Assembly: GCA_903831585.1 (NCBI GenBank)
Contig: CAIKYE010000232.1
Coordinates: 1 to 6,940, forward strand
Origin: an uncultured Micrococcales bacterium
GTDB taxonomy: Bacteria; Actinomycetota; Actinomycetes; Actinomycetales; Microbacteriaceae
DNA: 6,940 bases
Direction: 5' to 3'
The translations under genes were made by a program, and so were the position numbers. This document shows positions 5,990-6,940 of this stretch, in pieces (the first letter of the stretch is position 1; each line of letters opens with the position of its first letter). The notes below the pieces were generated by a model. It was not told where the DNA came from. It worked only from the letters and a program-made list of their open reading frames with translations, and searched no databases.

Positions 5990-6712
5990 CTAGAACAACC
6001 CCACGACGCCAGCATCGTTATCTGAGTCGAGCTCAAACGAGCGAATTTCAACCTGAAGTTCGCGAGTGGCCTCACGAAGAGCTCGCTCAGGTTCGAGGCC
6101 GACGGCACGAGCCGACGAGACAATCGCCAAGAGCAGCTTGCCCAGTGACGATTCATCATCCATGGGAATAGCCGGGGTGTCAGAGGCATCAATCAACCCG
6201 AGCTTCTCGGCCTTGCCAAGCACCTTATCTGCAAGCGCCAGCGCAGGCAGAGCCTGGGGAATTCCATCGAGCACACTAACCCGCTCTGGCTTCTCGCGCT
6301 GCTTGTGGGCATCCCAGTTGAGCATTACGTCATCGCCGGTCTTAGCCGCGTAGCGCTCGAGTTCTTCGGGTGATCCGAAAACGTGTGGATGACGCCCCAT
6401 CATCTTCTGAGCGCTTACCTCGGCCACAGTCTCAATGTTGAAAGGCTCGCCAACGCTGCCGGTTGCGCCAAGGTCTGTGTGAAAGATGACCTGATAGAGC
6501 ACGTCTCCGAGTTCTTCGATGATCTCGTTGCGGTCGCCACTCTCGATGGCGTCGATTAGCTCATAGGTTTCTTCGAGCAAGTACTTGGTGAGACTGCTGT
6601 GTGTCTGCTCGGCATCCCATGGACAACCGCCAGGGGCGCGAAGTTTGTGAGCAACGGCAATGAGAGCGTCGAGTTGCGGGTGACTTGGGTTTTGTGTGGT
6701 TTCTGCAGACAT
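5990..6712 (-). CDS. mazG: MazG-type nucleoside triphosphate pyrophosphohydrolase
   Basis: A cytoplasmic all-alpha NTP pyrophosphohydrolase that hydrolyses (d)NTPs to the monophosphate and pyrophosphate, usually seen as house-cleaning of damaged or non-canonical nucleotides. The 240-residue product begins its core with LRAPGGCPWDAEQTHSSL (24-41), then KYLLEETYELIDAI, carrying the metal-binding EExxE (Glu47, Glu48, Glu51). EELGDVLYQ follows, with Glu67 and Asp70 completing the EExxE...ExxD site. MMGRHPHVFG (104-113) and NWDAHKQREK (132-141) are standard MazG landmarks. The C-terminal half (about 145-240) is a degenerate second repeat without an obvious acidic site, as in many actinobacterial forms. 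ATG at 6712 is preceded by CAGACT and six bases, the same geometry as the hisS promoter, with no Shine-Dalgarno site. A divergent ORF begins 71 bases away. mcrB follows after 34 bases, so read-through transcription into mcrBC is likely. Confidence 0.95.
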   Translation of the reverse strand: MSAETTQNPSHPQLDALIAVAHKLRAPGGCPWDAEQTHSSLTKYLLEETYELIDAIESGDRNEIIEELGDVLYQVIFHTDLGATGSVGEPFNIETVAEVSAQKMMGRHPHVFGSPEELERYAAKTGDDVMLNWDAHKQREKPERVSVLDGIPQALPALALADKVLGKAEKLGLIDASDTPAIPMDDESSLGKLLLAIVSSARAVGLEPERALREATRELQVEIRSFELDSDNDAGVVGLF

Positions 6713-6718
6713 GGATCA

Positions 6719-6724
6719 AGTCTG
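6719..6724 (-). promoter_or_regulatory. Weak -10-like box immediately upstream of mazG
   Basis: On the minus strand CAGACT (6724-6719) is followed by TGATCC and the mazG ATG. The hexamer differs from TANNNT at its first base. Nine of these twelve bases match the twelve before the hisS ATG, with the same six-base spacing, so a leaderless mazG transcript is possible. Confidence 0.35.
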
Positions 6725-6783
6725 CCATGTGGGCGCTGTGGAAAATTCGAGCGTGACCCAGACGCGCGGCGTTTAGTAGGTGA

Positions 6784-6940
6784 GTGAACTTTGCGAAGCA
6801 GCCGATTGCCAAAATCGAGTACTTCGATAGAGCCGCTTTCTCAAGTTTTTTGCTCACGCTGGATTTTGAGTCAAGAAATCTGACCACCGAAGCCATGGTC
6901 GGAATACTGCCAAGGGCCTGGAGGCTAATCGAGGGGAAAT
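6784..6940 (+). CDS. Partial ORF of unknown function, divergent from mazG
   Basis: An open frame of 52 codons runs from GTG at 6784 to the right edge and continues beyond it. I do not recognise the protein. Its start reads VNFAKQPIAKIEYFDRAAF and it ends at the edge with ILPRAWRLIEGK; the mix of aromatic, acidic and hydrophobic residues and about 62% G or C in third codon positions (32 of 52 by hand) look like real coding sequence. No membrane segment or known motif is visible. An in-frame TGA directly precedes the GTG, so it cannot start earlier. The upstream AGGTGA touches the GTG, too close for a normal ribosome site; TTTAGT six bases before the GTG could instead be a poor leaderless-type -10 box. 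The opposite strand is also open here, so strand choice is a judgement. An ATG at 6894 is an alternative start. Confidence 0.4.
   Translation, partial: MNFAKQPIAKIEYFDRAAFSSFLLTLDFESRNLTTEAMVGILPRAWRLIEGK

Noticed and set aside
6561..6896. Minus-strand open frame of 111 codons upstream of and overlapping mazG
   Set aside because: About 150 bases overlap the well-supported mazG start region out of frame, its tail is rich in Arg, Ser and Cys like a shadow, and I recognise nothing in it. The divergent plus-strand frame explains the 5' part better, though not with certainty.
1..6940. tRNA genes, CRISPR arrays, transposases or a DNA methyltransferase linked to mcrBC
   Set aside because: None was seen on reading both strands: no repeat-spacer pattern, no tRNA-like fold and no methyltransferase motifs in any credible frame. 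A type IV system needs no partner methyltransferase.

Overview
The window looks like chromosomal DNA from a small-genome, moderate-GC actinobacterium, plausibly a freshwater Microbacteriaceae (Luna-type, e.g. Rhodoluna/Aquiluna). This rests on the protein style of enolase, HisRS and MazG, on TANNNT-type -10 boxes sitting close to start codons, and on roughly balanced base composition. No rRNA or marker search could be run, so the taxonomic call is an inference.

Layout, all on the minus strand except one partial ORF at the right edge. Right to left, in transcription order: a divergent partial plus-strand ORF of unknown function (6784 to the edge); mazG, a nucleotide-pyrophosphohydrolase (6712-5990); a two-gene McrBC-type, modification-dependent restriction system (mcrB-like GTPase 5955-4495, mcrC-like nuclease 4520-3279); hisS, histidyl-tRNA synthetase (3248-2034); a toxin-first type II toxin-antitoxin pair (RelE/HigB/Gp49-like toxin 1935-1585, HTH antitoxin 1568-1239); and the first 377 codons of eno, enolase (1133 to the left edge).

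Housekeeping genes (eno, hisS, mazG) thus alternate with two accessory modules. mcrBC is packed between mazG and hisS with gaps of only 34 and 30 bases and reads as more AT-rich than its neighbours, suggesting an acquired defence cassette fitted into a core gene string. The McrB-like protein carries an N-terminal MrcB_N/DUF3578-type domain as its likely DNA reader, followed by the McrB AAA+ motor. McrC carries a PD-(D/E)xK nuclease core. No DNA methyltransferase is present, as expected for a stand-alone type IV system.

Regulatory points: eno and mcrB both begin with TTG, each chosen by a nearby purine-rich ribosome-binding site. hisS appears to be transcribed as a leaderless mRNA (TAAACT exactly 6 bases before ATG). 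mazG has the same arrangement with a weaker box. A 12-bp perfect palindrome upstream of the toxin gene is a candidate operator for the antitoxin. No tRNA, rRNA, CRISPR array, insertion sequence or convincing rho-independent terminator was seen.
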